Below, piece after piece: positions 8,563 through 17,597 of a stretch of 64,000 nt of DNA. The notes under the pieces were generated by a model that saw nothing but the letters and a program-made list of their open reading frames with translations, was not told where the DNA came from and ran no database searches. The translations under genes were made by a program, and so were the position numbers. Origin of the DNA: Thermoplasmatales archaeon SW_10_69_26 (lineage in GTDB: Archaea > Thermoplasmatota > SW-10-69-26); the NCBI GenBank assembly GCA_003009755.1, contig PXUB01000003.1:1-64000 (forward strand), read 5' to 3'. Numbering within the stretch: the stretch's first letter is position 1; every line of letters begins with the position of its first letter.

Positions 8563-9795
8563 TCAGCCCCCGTCGGCGGTCCGCGCGAGCCGGCGGTCGA
8601 TCGTGTCGACGAACTGCTGGACACCATCCTCGGCCGTCAGCCAGACGGCCCACTCCCCTTCGAAGGTCATCGAATCCGGCTCGCTGGCCGTGCCCATCGC
8701 GACGAGGACCTCCTCCTCGTCCACCTCGAGCACGGTCGCGTGGAAGGGCCCCTCGGCCGCCTCGAACAAGCCCTCGCCGGCGGCCTCGTCGGAGATGGCG
8801 CGCACGTCGGCCCCCTTCTCCTCGGCCCGGCGCAGCGCCGTCTCGATCCGGCCGCCGAGCACGCGGTCCCGCTCCACCGGTCCGGCGAGCAACCGCACGC
8901 GCTCCTCGGCGCGGTAAAGCATCTCCTTCATCCGGTCGTAGCGCATCCACCGACCGCGCACGACGTCCACGCGCTCGGCGCGCTCGCCGGTGTCGACCTC
9001 GGCCAGGCGTTCGCTGTGGTCCAAGCCCGTCGACCACAGCGTGTCGAACAGGGCCTTCTGGGCCATGATGAAATCCTTGGCGTTGAGCCACAGCACGGTC
9101 TCGCCGCTGCCCTCCGTGGACACCAACGGATCCAGGGACACGAACAAGGCGATCTCGGCCGTGTCCACGATGACGAGCTGGGCGTACCCGGGCAGGTCGA
9201 CGTGGCGGATCGAGCCCTCGCGCGCGACCGTGTCGATCGCCTCCGAGGACTCGTCGACCTCGGTCAGGGCGCGAAGGTCGACCCCGTCGGCGGCCCGGTC
9301 GGCGAACCCCTCGAGGACGCCCATCTGATCCAGCCGCGCCAGCCCGCGAGGAGGCGCGAGCACGAGCACCTCGTCCTCGGCCGTCTCGACCATGCGTTCC
9401 AGCACGCCGCGGATCTGGCTGCGGCCCTGGTGGACGCTGAACCGCTCCTTGCGCGCGCCGCGCCGGTCCTCGGTCTGCGGCCAACGGTCGGCCAAGCTCT
9501 TGCGCGTCTGCTCGAGCTCCTCGAGACGGCGGTGCTCCTCCTCGAGCTGCTGCTCGAGCACGTCCTCGACCGGGCGCGGCACGAACTTGCGCGGTCGCTC
9601 GAGCGTCGTCTCGACGAAGCCCTCGGACTCGAGGTCGTCCATCACGCGGTAGACCTCGGTTCGGCCCACGTCGGTGGCCTGGGCGACGTCCGAGGCGGTG
9701 GACGGTCCCAAGCGTGACAGGTGGAAGTACACTCGCGCGGCGCGTTCGTCGAGCCCGAAATCGGTCAGTTCCTCGACCAGTTCGCCGGCTTTCAC
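8563..9795 (-). CDS. TrmB-family transcriptional regulator
   Basis: A 410-aa protein with an N-terminal winged helix (about residues 5-75: LVEELTDFGLDERAARVYFHL, then GPSTASDVAQATDVGRTEVYRVMDDL, described in parts) followed by a coiled region and a large C-terminal effector domain, the TrmB layout. TrmB proteins control sugar and central-carbon genes in archaea; the effector here is unknown. Its start overlaps the stop of the receiver gene at 9792 by 4 nt (ATGA), so both are made from one transcript. The pairing of a TrmB-type regulator with a stand-alone receiver is unusual. Confidence 0.8.
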   Translation of the reverse strand: MKAGELVEELTDFGLDERAARVYFHLSRLGPSTASDVAQATDVGRTEVYRVMDDLESEGFVETTLERPRKFVPRPVEDVLEQQLEEEHRRLEELEQTRKSLADRWPQTEDRRGARKERFSVHQGRSQIRGVLERMVETAEDEVLVLAPPRGLARLDQMGVLEGFADRAADGVDLRALTEVDESSEAIDTVAREGSIRHVDLPGYAQLVIVDTAEIALFVSLDPLVSTEGSGETVLWLNAKDFIMAQKALFDTLWSTGLDHSERLAEVDTGERAERVDVVRGRWMRYDRMKEMLYRAEERVRLLAGPVERDRVLGGRIETALRRAEEKGADVRAISDEAAGEGLFEAAEGPFHATVLEVDEEEVLVAMGTASEPDSMTFEGEWAVWLTAEDGVQQFVDTIDRRLARTADGG

Positions 9796-10190
9796 GCCGG
9801 AGCCTCCAGGTTCGCGAGAACCTCGTCGGCGATGCGATCCATGAAGCTGGGACCCTTGACCACGTAGTCGTCCGCGCCGGCGTCGAAGGCCTCCCGCACG
9901 AGCGCCTCGCGGTCGACCGCCGTGACAAGCAAGATCAACGCCTCGCTGGCCTCCTCGCGGATCCGCTGACAGACGTCGATGCCCTCCCGGTCGGGGAGCC
10001 GGTAGTCCAGCAGGAACACCTCGAAGTCCTCGCTTCGGGCGGCATCGATCGCCTCGGCACCCGTCCGGACGTGGGTCACCTCGAACCCGAGGTCGGCCGG
10101 GAGGCCGTTCTGGGCGAGGAGAGCGTGGTCGACGTTGTCCTCGACGAGGAGAACGCGGATGATCTCGCCAGGATCCTCTGCTTCAACCAC
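9792..10190 (-). CDS. Single-domain response regulator upstream of TrmB gene
   Basis: A 132-aa receiver with LLVEDNVDH as acidic pocket, FLLDYRLPD carrying the phospho-acceptor, LLVTAVDRE and the Lys in YVVKGPSF. It is translated from GTG 10190 and overlaps the TrmB-like gene by 4 nt. A CCCTTAAGGG (10217-10228) palindromic A/T island about 30 nt upstream may be its TATA element. Its sequence differs from the receivers at 4801 and 8143, so a different kinase, not in this window, probably drives it. Confidence 0.83.
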   Translation of the reverse strand: MVEAEDPGEIIRVLLVEDNVDHALLAQNGLPADLGFEVTHVRTGAEAIDAARSEDFEVFLLDYRLPDREGIDVCQRIREEASEALILLVTAVDREALVREAFDAGADDYVVKGPSFMDRIADEVLANLEAPA

Positions 10191-10255
10191 TTGAGGCCAT
10201 CCTGGGGCTTACGCACCCTTAAGGGTTGGGGCGCCCGCCGAGGCGGGCGATCGCC

Positions 10256-11218
10256 TCACCAGACCGTCTTCTCCTCGAGGTAGTCGTCGATGTCAGCGGT
10301 CGGCTCGCCGTCGTCGTGCCAGTCCTCGACCGCGGGCGCGTTCTCCGGCCCGTACTCGCCCAGCCGGCCCTCGAGGCGCTCGCCGTAGGTGGGGAGGTCG
10401 ATCTTGTAGAAGTTGCCGATCGGGATGCGCTCGCCCCACTCCTGCGAGCGGGTGAACGCCTGAGCCTTCTTCGCGTTGACCTCCTCCTCGTCGGAGGGAT
10501 CCTGCACGTAGGGATCGTAGTCGTCCTCCTCCTCGAGCTTGTAGACCCGCGGCATGCCCGTCGCCGGCACGCTGGACTCGCTGTAGAAGTCCTTGTCGTG
10601 CAGGTCGTTGTACGTCGGGCACGGCTGCAGGACGTCGAGCAGGGCGGCCCCCTTGTGCAAGGTCGCTTCCTTCACCATGCGCTTGAGGTGCTGGACGTCG
10701 AAGGCGTACGAGCGCCCGACCCACGTGTACCCGGCGGCCAGCGCGGTCGCGATCGGGTTCACGTTGTCGTTGATGTTCGGCTCGGGGAGCGACTTCGTCT
10801 GCTCGCCGAGATCCAGCGTCGGCGAGGCCTGGCCCTTGGTGAGGCCGTAGACCTCGTTGTCGAACACGATGTAGGGCATGTCCAGGTTGCGCCGGCCAGC
10901 GTTGACGAAGTGGCCGGCGCCGATGCCGTACCCGTCGCCGTCACCGCCGACCGCGATGACCTCGAGGCCGGGGTTGGCGAGCTTGGCGCCCGTTGCCGTC
11001 GGGAGCACGCGACCGTGCATCGTGTGGACGCCGTAGGCCTTCACGTAGTGCGGCGTCTTCCCGGAGCAACCGATCCCAGAGAACAGGCCCACGTTGTGGG
11101 GCTCGACGTCCAGATCGGCCAGCGCCATCTGGATGCTGTTGAGGATCCCGAAATCCCCGCAACCGGGGCACCAGTCGTTCTCGATCTCGTTCTCCTTGAA
11201 GTCGGTGACGCTAGCCAT
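10256..11218 (-). CDS. korB: 2-oxoacid:ferredoxin oxidoreductase, beta subunit
   Basis: About 320 aa, with the thiamine-diphosphate binding region GDGDGYGIGAGHFVNAGRRN near residues 90-110 and the conserved NDWCPGCGDFG near the N-terminus contributing a cluster ligand pair. It forms the catalytic complex with KorA, oxidatively decarboxylating 2-oxoglutarate or a related 2-oxoacid to acyl-CoA with ferredoxin as acceptor. The start ATG is 2 nt beyond the korA stop, so the two are one operon. The C-terminal acidic tail (after about residue 270) is longer than the core fold. A ferredoxin gene lies at 38977. Confidence 0.9.
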   Translation of the reverse strand: MASVTDFKENEIENDWCPGCGDFGILNSIQMALADLDVEPHNVGLFSGIGCSGKTPHYVKAYGVHTMHGRVLPTATGAKLANPGLEVIAVGGDGDGYGIGAGHFVNAGRRNLDMPYIVFDNEVYGLTKGQASPTLDLGEQTKSLPEPNINDNVNPIATALAAGYTWVGRSYAFDVQHLKRMVKEATLHKGAALLDVLQPCPTYNDLHDKDFYSESSVPATGMPRVYKLEEEDDYDPYVQDPSDEEEVNAKKAQAFTRSQEWGERIPIGNFYKIDLPTYGERLEGRLGEYGPENAPAVEDWHDDGEPTADIDDYLEEKTVW

Positions 11219-11220
11219 GG

Positions 11221-13152
11221 TCAGATCCCTCCTCGCAGCACGATCCGATCGGGGGCGTCCTTGCGCACGTCGTCGACGATGTCGAGCACCTCGTTCTGCA
11301 TGATGGGGCGACCGTTGTACTTGACTGCTCGGTGATCGAACCCGCGGCCCAGCTGCTCGCGGACGAGGCGAGCCAGCTGGCTGGTGTAGTTGTTCTCGAG
11401 GCTGACAGCGTTGGTCGCCTCGTCGAGCACGTCGTCGATGACGTGGTTCGGGAACGGGGACAGGACACGGATCTGGACGAGATTCACCAGGTCGCCGTCC
11501 TCGTTGGCGACCTCCATCGCGTCGAGCACGGCGCCCTTCGGCGTGCCCCAGGTGACGAAGGTGACCTCCGCGTTCTCGGGACCGACGCGACGGACCATCC
11601 GGTCGTCGGGGATCTCCTCGCGTGCGGTCTCGATCTTCTCCATCCGCTTCTCCATGATCTCCTCGCGCTTGACGACGTCCTCGGTGATGTGACCGATCTC
11701 GGTGTGCTCGTCGCTCGTCAGCCAGTGGATGCCCCCCTCCTGGCCGATGACGCTGCGCGGCGAGATGCCGTCCTCGGTCGTGTCGAAGCGCGGGTGACGG
11801 TCCGCATCGTCCCGCCACTCCGTCTCGGCGAGCTCGTCCTCGTCGAACAGCTTGCCACGATCGATCTCGGCCTCGTCGACGTCGAACGTCTCGACGGTGT
11901 GGTTGTTGCCGGCCAGGTCCTTGTCCGGCAACATCAAGACCGGCGTCTGGTAGCGCTCGGCCAGGTTGAAGGCGTCGATCGTGTCGTGGAACATCTCGTC
12001 GAGGTCGCCCGGCGCCAGGACCAGGCGCGGGTACTCGCCGTTGCCCAAGGACAGGGCGAACTGGAGGTCGCCTTGCTCGGTCCGGGTGGGCATGCCGGTG
12101 CTGGGGCCGCCGCGCTGGTAGTCGACCAGGACGAGCGGGACCTCGCACAGCCCGGCGAAGCCCAGGCCCTCGACCATGAGGTTGACCCCGGGCCCGCTGG
12201 TGCTCGTGGCGGCGCGGGCGCCCGTCAGGGCGGCACCGATCGCCATGTCGACGGCCGAGAGCTCGTCCTCGGTCTGGACGACGACCACGTCGCTGCCCGG
12301 CTTGGACTCGAGGTAGACCGACTCGTCGGTGGCCGGGCTGATCGGGTAGTAGGTCTGCATGCGGCAACCGGCGACCATCTTCCCGAGCGCGACCGCGTCG
12401 GTGCCCTGCATGAACAGGCGCTCCTCGTCGGGCTCGGCGGGCGCGATCGTGTGCTCGAAGGGCTCGTAGTTGTCCCGCATGTACTGGGCCGAGTGCTCGG
12501 CCGCGACCTTGTTCATCTCGACGATGCGGTCGCTCTTGTCGCCGAAGATCGCGTCGATCGTCTCGTTGAGGTGCTCGAGCCCGAACTCGATCATCGCGAT
12601 CGAGGCGGCGGTCGCCATCGTGTTCTTGAGGATCTGCAGCCGGTTGTGATCGTCCATGCCGAGCTCGTCGGCGATGTCCTTCTGCAGCTCCTCGTACGGG
12701 AACGCGAACAGGCGGACGCCGTCCGCGGCCGCGTCATCCAGCAGCTGCTGGATGGTGATCTCGTCGGCCGGTTGGCCGTACTCCTCGGCGATGTCCGCCT
12801 TGACCCGGTGGTCCATGAACCGGATGTCGGCGATCGTCTCGTCGGTGTGCGAGGGATCGTAGAGAACCCCGCCACCGCCGACGAGAGCCCGGTGATCCTG
12901 GACGTGTCGGGCGAGCGTCTCGCTCTCGTACGTGGCCAGGAAGTGGACCCTGTCCACAGGGCTGTGGATCTCGTCCTCCGACATCCGGATCTTCGTGTAG
13001 GAGTGCTTGCCCTTGATGTTCGAGTAGTACTCGCGCTGGCCCCAGACGTTCAGTCCACCTCGGGAGACCGTCTGCGCGAACAACTGCGCCGCAGAATCGA
13101 CGCCTGAGCCCTGGGGTCCACCGACCATCCAAACGAGTCCATCTTCGGCCAT
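11221..13152 (-). CDS. korA: 2-oxoacid:ferredoxin oxidoreductase, fused gamma-alpha subunit
   Basis: 643 aa. Residues about 1-190 form the gamma domain (WMVGGPQGSGVDSAAQLFAQ, then GQREYYSNIKGKHS), fused to an alpha domain from about 195 (AVALGKMVAGCRMQTYYPISPATDES; TSGPGVNLMVEGLGFAG). This gamma-alpha fusion is the usual KorA form in aerobic archaea. AAGGTG lies just before the ATG as a Shine-Dalgarno-like site, and CTTTTAATG (about 13222-13230) is a TATA-like element giving a leader of roughly 45 nt. Downstream korB follows immediately. Substrate choice between 2-oxoglutarate and other 2-oxoacids is inferred from family naming. Confidence 0.9.
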   Translation of the reverse strand: MAEDGLVWMVGGPQGSGVDSAAQLFAQTVSRGGLNVWGQREYYSNIKGKHSYTKIRMSEDEIHSPVDRVHFLATYESETLARHVQDHRALVGGGGVLYDPSHTDETIADIRFMDHRVKADIAEEYGQPADEITIQQLLDDAAADGVRLFAFPYEELQKDIADELGMDDHNRLQILKNTMATAASIAMIEFGLEHLNETIDAIFGDKSDRIVEMNKVAAEHSAQYMRDNYEPFEHTIAPAEPDEERLFMQGTDAVALGKMVAGCRMQTYYPISPATDESVYLESKPGSDVVVVQTEDELSAVDMAIGAALTGARAATSTSGPGVNLMVEGLGFAGLCEVPLVLVDYQRGGPSTGMPTRTEQGDLQFALSLGNGEYPRLVLAPGDLDEMFHDTIDAFNLAERYQTPVLMLPDKDLAGNNHTVETFDVDEAEIDRGKLFDEDELAETEWRDDADRHPRFDTTEDGISPRSVIGQEGGIHWLTSDEHTEIGHITEDVVKREEIMEKRMEKIETAREEIPDDRMVRRVGPENAEVTFVTWGTPKGAVLDAMEVANEDGDLVNLVQIRVLSPFPNHVIDDVLDEATNAVSLENNYTSQLARLVREQLGRGFDHRAVKYNGRPIMQNEVLDIVDDVRKDAPDRIVLRGGI

Positions 13153-13366
13153 GTCCGCACCTTCTGGGAGCTCTCAACGGAAGGAGACTTCCAGCGTTCC
13201 GGGGGTAGGATACCTTCTTCATTAAAAGCTTCTCCAGGCGTTGGCTCTGGTCCTCAGTGGGGGCCTGGCCCTCGATCGCGGACGCATCGAACCGTCCTTG
13301 TTCGCGGTTCCAAGCCTTCGCCGGCCAAGGGTTGGCTTTAGGAGCCCCTCATCCTTCGGCCGCCGG

Positions 13367-14146
13367 ATGGTCCTCGGCGTCACCGCGACCCAACTCGTCC
13401 TCACCGTCCTCGCCGGCGTCGCCGCCGGCGTGATCAGCGGCCTGTTCGGGCTCGGCGGCGGCGTCGTGGCCGTGCCCGCAGCGCTGTGGATCTCCGCCTC
13501 CTCGTTCCACGAAGCCAAGGCCGCCTCGCTGATGGTCATCGTGTTCGGATCCACCATCGCGCTCGCGCGCCACCACCGCGCCGGCAACGTCCGCTGGCAG
13601 CGCGGGCTGCGGCTGGCTGGCGGCGGCGTCGCCGGCTCGATCCTGTCCTCCCTGATCGCTCAGGACGTCGCCGGCACCGTGCTGGGCCAAGCCTTCGGCG
13701 TGCTCGTGATCCTCGTCGGCCTGCGCATGGCCCTGGCCGCCCGCCCCGAGGAGGGCCGGGTCTGCTTCCCCGGCGCCGTGTTCGCGCTGGGCTTCTTCGC
13801 CGGCACCCTGACCGGCTTCCTCGGCGTCGGCGGTGGCGTCGTCATGACGCCCGGCCTGGCCCTGTTCGGCTTCCCGATGCACGCCGCCGTCGCCACCAGC
13901 CTCGTCGGCGTCATCGGCAACGGCTTCTTCGCCGCCGTCACCCAAGCCTTCCTCGGCATGGGCGAAGCCATGCTCACCGTCGGCGTTCCCCTGGCGGTCG
14001 GCGCCATGCTCGGCGGCCGCGCCGGCGCCAAGCTCGCCCTCGTCACGCCCGCCGACAAGCTCCGACGGGCCTTCGGTGTCTTCCTGGCGCTGGTCGGGTT
14101 GCGTTTCCTCGGCGTCTGGGAGGCCGTCGTCGGACGCTTCCGGTGA
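13367..14146 (+). CDS. TauE/SafE-family (TSUP) membrane transporter
   Basis: 259 aa, about eight hydrophobic segments arranged as two homologous halves. Each half begins with a glycine-rich loop: ISGLFGLGGGVVAVPAAL near residue 25 and TGFLGVGGGVVMTPGL near residue 150. This duplicated motif defines the TSUP family, which exports or imports sulfur-containing and other organic anions. The ATG at 13367 was preferred over upstream starts because GGCTTTAGG lies about 28 nt before it (leaderless) and the hydrophobic part starts there. The substrate is not predictable. Confidence 0.85.
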   Translation: MVLGVTATQLVLTVLAGVAAGVISGLFGLGGGVVAVPAALWISASSFHEAKAASLMVIVFGSTIALARHHRAGNVRWQRGLRLAGGGVAGSILSSLIAQDVAGTVLGQAFGVLVILVGLRMALAARPEEGRVCFPGAVFALGFFAGTLTGFLGVGGGVVMTPGLALFGFPMHAAVATSLVGVIGNGFFAAVTQAFLGMGEAMLTVGVPLAVGAMLGGRAGAKLALVTPADKLRRAFGVFLALVGLRFLGVWEAVVGRFR

Positions 14147-14399
14147 ACGCCGTCGCTGGCCGGCCGGTGTCGCTCATGGGTGCCCTCCTTGCCCGCCTCC
14201 GCCACCGCCCGGCCGACCGCACCCGCCGCTGAGGCTCTGGCGGCGTTCGTCCGCCGTCGGCGCGGACGGTCCCTCGGTGCGGCGAGCGCTCGGGCCGGGG
14301 CTGGTCGTGCTTCGCGGGGCGGGTTCGTCAGCGTTGTCCGGCAACGGCGTGGGGGTTGGGCCCCCGACATTGAAAGCGACCCATGGTTGTGCAGCGCCG

Positions 14400-15572
14400 A
14401 TGCCGCGCCCCGCGCCGGACCCGGGCACGCCGATCGACGAGCTCGCGACACCCCGCCTGCTGCTCGATCGCCAGCGTCTGCAGGCCAACTGCGAGCGCAT
14501 GCAGACCCGCGCCGACGAGCTTGACGTCGCGCTGCGGCCCCACATCAAGACGGCCAAGACCGTGCCCGTCGCCGAGCGAGCCAGCCCGGCCGAGCACGGC
14601 CCGCTGACCGTGTCCACGCTCGCCGAAGCCGAGCACTTCCACGAGGCCGGCTTCACCGATCTCACGTACGCGGTCGCGCCCACCGCCGCCAAGGTCGACC
14701 GATGCGCCGACCTGATCGCAGGCGGCGCCGAGCTCACGCTGATCGCCGACGATCCCACCACCCTGCGCGCCATCGAGGCGGCCGGGCGCGATCTCGAGGA
14801 GCCGATCGGGGTCCTGATCGAGATCGACTGCGATGGCACCCGCGGCGGCGTCGACCCCGAGGAACCGTTCCTCACGTACCTCGCCGAGATGTTCGCCGAG
14901 GCCAGCGGGGTCGAGCTCGCGGGCGTGCTCACCCACGCCGGCAGCGCCTACGACGCCCGCGGCGACGACGAGCTCCGCGAAGCCGCGGAGACCGAGCGCG
15001 AGGCCGTCGTGCAGGCCGCCGGGCGCCTGCGCGAACGAGGCCACGAGGTCCCCACCGTCAGCGTCGGCTCCACGCCGACCGCGCTCTCGGCCGAGGACCT
15101 GACCGGCGTCACCGAGATGCGGCCCGGCAACTACGTCTTCTTCGACCTCTACCAGGTGGGTCTCGGCGTCTGCGATGTCGACGATGTCGCCGTCACCGTG
15201 CTGGCTGAGGTCATCGGCCACCGCGACAGCGACGGCGCCGGGATCGTCGACGCCGGATCGCTGGCTCTCAGCGAGGACCGTTCCACCGCCGCCCACGATG
15301 ACGAGCGTGACAAGGCCTACGGCCTCGTCGCCGGCCTCGACGGCCAGCCGATGACGACCGAAGAGGAAGGGGAGGAGGTGCTCGTCGCCGAGACCAGCCA
15401 GGAGCACGGTCTCCTGCTCACCCGGGGAGGCCAGGCCCCGCAGCTGCGCGTCGGGGACAAGGTCCGCATCTACCCGAACCACAGCTGCATCACGGCCGCC
15501 TGCCACGACGCGTACACCGTCCTCGACGACGGCGAGGTCGTCGACCGGTGGGCGCGCGTCGACGGGTGGTAG
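14400..15572 (+). CDS. Fold-type III PLP enzyme, D-threonine aldolase/D-serine dehydratase-like
   Basis: 390 aa. An N-terminal alanine-racemase-like TIM barrel begins with TPRLLLDRQRLQANCERM; the PLP lysine is in LRPHIKTAKT near residue 50. The C-terminal beta domain has PNHSCITAACHD near residue 360, whose His and Cys bind the metal in D-serine dehydratases and D-threonine aldolases. It would cleave D-threonine or deaminate D-serine; which one is not decidable here. The ATG at 14400 is favoured because the family begins close to the PRLLLD strand. Confidence 0.83.
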   Translation: MPRPAPDPGTPIDELATPRLLLDRQRLQANCERMQTRADELDVALRPHIKTAKTVPVAERASPAEHGPLTVSTLAEAEHFHEAGFTDLTYAVAPTAAKVDRCADLIAGGAELTLIADDPTTLRAIEAAGRDLEEPIGVLIEIDCDGTRGGVDPEEPFLTYLAEMFAEASGVELAGVLTHAGSAYDARGDDELREAAETEREAVVQAAGRLRERGHEVPTVSVGSTPTALSAEDLTGVTEMRPGNYVFFDLYQVGLGVCDVDDVAVTVLAEVIGHRDSDGAGIVDAGSLALSEDRSTAAHDDERDKAYGLVAGLDGQPMTTEEEGEEVLVAETSQEHGLLLTRGGQAPQLRVGDKVRIYPNHSCITAACHDAYTVLDDGEVVDRWARVDGW

Positions 15573-15674
15573 GCGGGATCCCAGCGACGCTGCTTCTCTC
15601 TGGTCGTCGGGGAGAACAGACGAGAGCCGCAGCGGGGGCAACGCCCGCTGGGGAACCAGGCCCGTCAGCGCCGG

Positions 15675-16514
15675 TCAGCCGCGGCGCACGCGCATGGCGC
15701 CGACGGCGCCCACGCTACCGATGGCCGCCATCGCGACCAGCGCAGGGTTGCTGAAGAACGGGATCGCCGTCACCTCGGCGGTGGGGCAGTCCTCGGCATC
15801 GCCGGCCTCGTTGGCCGCGGTCACCTCGTAGGTGTACGTGGTCTCGGCCTCGGTCTCCGTGTCCGTGTAGCTGGTATCGTTGACCTGGGCGGCGTGGGTC
15901 ACCTCGCCGTCCGCCTGAGCACGGTAGACGTGGTACGTGCTCGCGTTGGCGGAGGCATCCCAGTCGAGGCGGATGTCCTCGGTCTGCATGGCGTGGGCCT
16001 CGAGGTTCGCTGGGCAGGCGGGGGGCTGGGTCTGCGTCTGGTCGCCATCGCCCGAGCCGTCGCACGTCTTGTAGTTCACGTCATGGTTGGGCGGCCCGTG
16101 GTCTCCTCCCTCGGCCCTGAGATGGACGAAGAGGAGGTAATCGTCGGACTCTTCGAGCGTGAACGGTCCGGCGTCGAAATCGTAGGTGCCGTTCTCGTTC
16201 TCCGTCCCGTTGAACGTGCCCACCGTCGTCACCTCGACGCTGGGCCCCGACCCGCTGGTGGCGTTGATCCACCCGCTCTGGTGGGAGAGGTTGTGGCCCT
16301 TCACCCAGAACTCGCATGTCAGCTCGACAGGATCAGGCTCCGTTGCTGTCGATGTCTGGGGCTCCCCATCTTCGCTATCGTGGAGCGTGACCTCCCCGTG
16401 GTCCTCGGAGGACACGTGCGCGGCCGCGCCGCCAGCCACGGCGCCGAACGCCATGAGGCCGATCAGGGCGAAGCCGATGCCGCGACGCTGTTCGTTGTGG
16501 GTTCGATCGAACAT
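15675..16514 (-). CDS. Secreted, C-terminally anchored fibronectin type III protein
   Basis: 279 aa. A signal sequence (IGFALIGLMAFGAVAGGAAA, about residues 12-31) leads into an acidic, Asn-Xaa-Ser/Thr-rich domain with cysteines. A fibronectin type III-like domain follows (about residues 165-250, YHVYRA then TYTYEVTAANEAG), and the C-terminus has a hydrophobic segment FFSNPALVAMAAIGSVGAVGAM ending in RVRRG, given here in part. The end suggests membrane or sortase-like surface anchoring. Many N-glycosylation sequons fit an S-layer-side location. No partner genes nearby identify its role. Confidence 0.7.
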   Translation of the reverse strand: MFDRTHNEQRRGIGFALIGLMAFGAVAGGAAAHVSSEDHGEVTLHDSEDGEPQTSTATEPDPVELTCEFWVKGHNLSHQSGWINATSGSGPSVEVTTVGTFNGTENENGTYDFDAGPFTLEESDDYLLFVHLRAEGGDHGPPNHDVNYKTCDGSGDGDQTQTQPPACPANLEAHAMQTEDIRLDWDASANASTYHVYRAQADGEVTHAAQVNDTSYTDTETEAETTYTYEVTAANEAGDAEDCPTAEVTAIPFFSNPALVAMAAIGSVGAVGAMRVRRG

Positions 16515-16528
16515 GGTCGTCACCTGCG

Positions 16529-16771
16529 TCACCCCGTCCCCCGCCAGGCGAGATAAGGGTGCTGAGGGACAGAGGCGAGGCATCGGCTACCGATATGCGG
16601 CGCCCCACCAACCCCTGCCACGCTCGCGACCACCTCTCGCACGGCCCGCTTCAGCCACCCGGTGTCGGTACGGTTCCCGGCGTCGTTCTCGGCCAGCTCG
16701 TCCATCTTCTCGTGCAGCTCGTCGATGCGCTCCTCGATCCGCTCGAGTCGGACCTCGTGCTTGCCGTTCAC
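16529..16771 (-). CDS. Small coiled-coil protein, unknown
   Basis: 80 aa from GTG 16771. The first 30 residues (KHEVRLERIEERIDELHEKM) are a predicted amphipathic coiled coil, followed by TGWLKRAVREVVASVAGVGG. The start overlaps the stop of the next upstream small frame (GTGA), suggesting coupling. The C-terminal 25 residues look less protein-like and the true end may be uncertain. Not a recognised family. Confidence 0.4.
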   Translation of the reverse strand: MNGKHEVRLERIEERIDELHEKMDELAENDAGNRTDTGWLKRAVREVVASVAGVGGAPHIGSRCLASVPQHPYLAWRGTG

Positions 16772-16926
16772 CCGTCCCCCTCCAGCAGCTCGAACCCGGA
16801 CTCGTCGGTCCGCTCGGCTTGGACGTAGCCGAAGTCGCACCCCTGTTCGAGCCTTTGGCGCTGAGGGCAGCTCTCGCCGGTCGTCCTCGCGAGCCGATCC
16901 GGGCCGTCGAGACCCTCTACCGACAC
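16768..16926 (-). CDS. Possible small acidic protein, unknown
   Basis: 52 aa from GTG 16926; the second half (GCDFGYVQAERTDESGFELL) has an acidic, protein-like composition. It overlaps the next gene by 4 nt. It contains two cysteines but no complete zinc-binding motif. It could also be the remnant of a longer gene. Confidence 0.3.
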   Translation of the reverse strand: MSVEGLDGPDRLARTTGESCPQRQRLEQGCDFGYVQAERTDESGFELLEGDG

Positions 16927-17042
16927 AGGCCGAGAAGCACGTTTCGGTGGATGGGTGGTCTCCCCGGGATGGCGGAGGTGGCCCGCAAGCGCCTGCGGGC
17001 ATCGTTGCCGGAGACGCTCTGTCTGGATCACAAGGGGCGCCC

Positions 17043-17300
17043 TCACCCCCTCTGGATCAGCCCCAGCTTCTCGTCCCGCGTCATCGCCTTGATCTCGGCC
17101 TCGCGGCTCATCGCCGCCGACCGCGTCTCGAAGGTCTCCTCGTGCACGAGCTCGACCGGCGTCCGGCCGCGCGTGTACTTCGCCGCCACGCCCTCATCGT
17201 GCTCTCGGACGCGGCGGTCGACGTCGGTCGTGTACCCGGTGTAGAGGGTGTCGTCGCTGCAGCGAAGCACGTAGACGTGGTGGGGCAACGGATCGAGCAC
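17043..17300 (-). CDS. GIY-YIG domain protein (UPF0213/YhbQ-like)
   Basis: 85 aa, essentially one GIY-YIG nuclease domain: HHVYVLRCSDDTLYTGYTTDVDRRVREHD, given in part, with the paired YVL/YTG strands, the arginine of DRRVREHD and the later EIKAMTRDEK. Stand-alone domains of this size are common in bacteria and archaea and have weak or unknown nuclease roles. GTG 17300 was chosen from domain length; upstream in-frame sequence is not protein-like. Confidence 0.8.
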   Translation of the reverse strand: MLDPLPHHVYVLRCSDDTLYTGYTTDVDRRVREHDEGVAAKYTRGRTPVELVHEETFETRSAAMSREAEIKAMTRDEKLGLIQRG

Positions 17301-17488
17301 CCGGTCGCCGACCTCGAAGCTTGCGGTTCCCCCCGCCGGCTCGCCTGCTCGTGTAGGGGTCGGCAACCTCGCCGTTGACCAGGTCCTTGGGGCCGAGGAC
17401 CGCTCGAGGCAACGCCGCTTGGGAGGCCCCAACCCTGCATCGTTGCCCTGCTTGGTGGATCTTCGGCGACGCAGGAGGTCGGACCCTA

Positions 17489-17508
17489 CGAGGCTCGGGC
17501 GAGCCTCG
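17489..17508 (-). terminator. GC-rich hairpin
   Basis: CGAGGCTC-GGGC-GAGCCTCG is a perfect 8-bp hairpin downstream of the minus-strand gene ending at 17598 and upstream of the GIY-YIG gene. The rest of 17301-17597 shows no convincing gene. Confidence 0.4.
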
Positions 17509-17597
17509 CCGCCGCCCACTGCTCGGTCGACGATGACGGGACGCGGACCCCCGCGTCTTCTCCGTTCCTGCTGTCTTCTCCTCCTGTCCGTTCTCGG

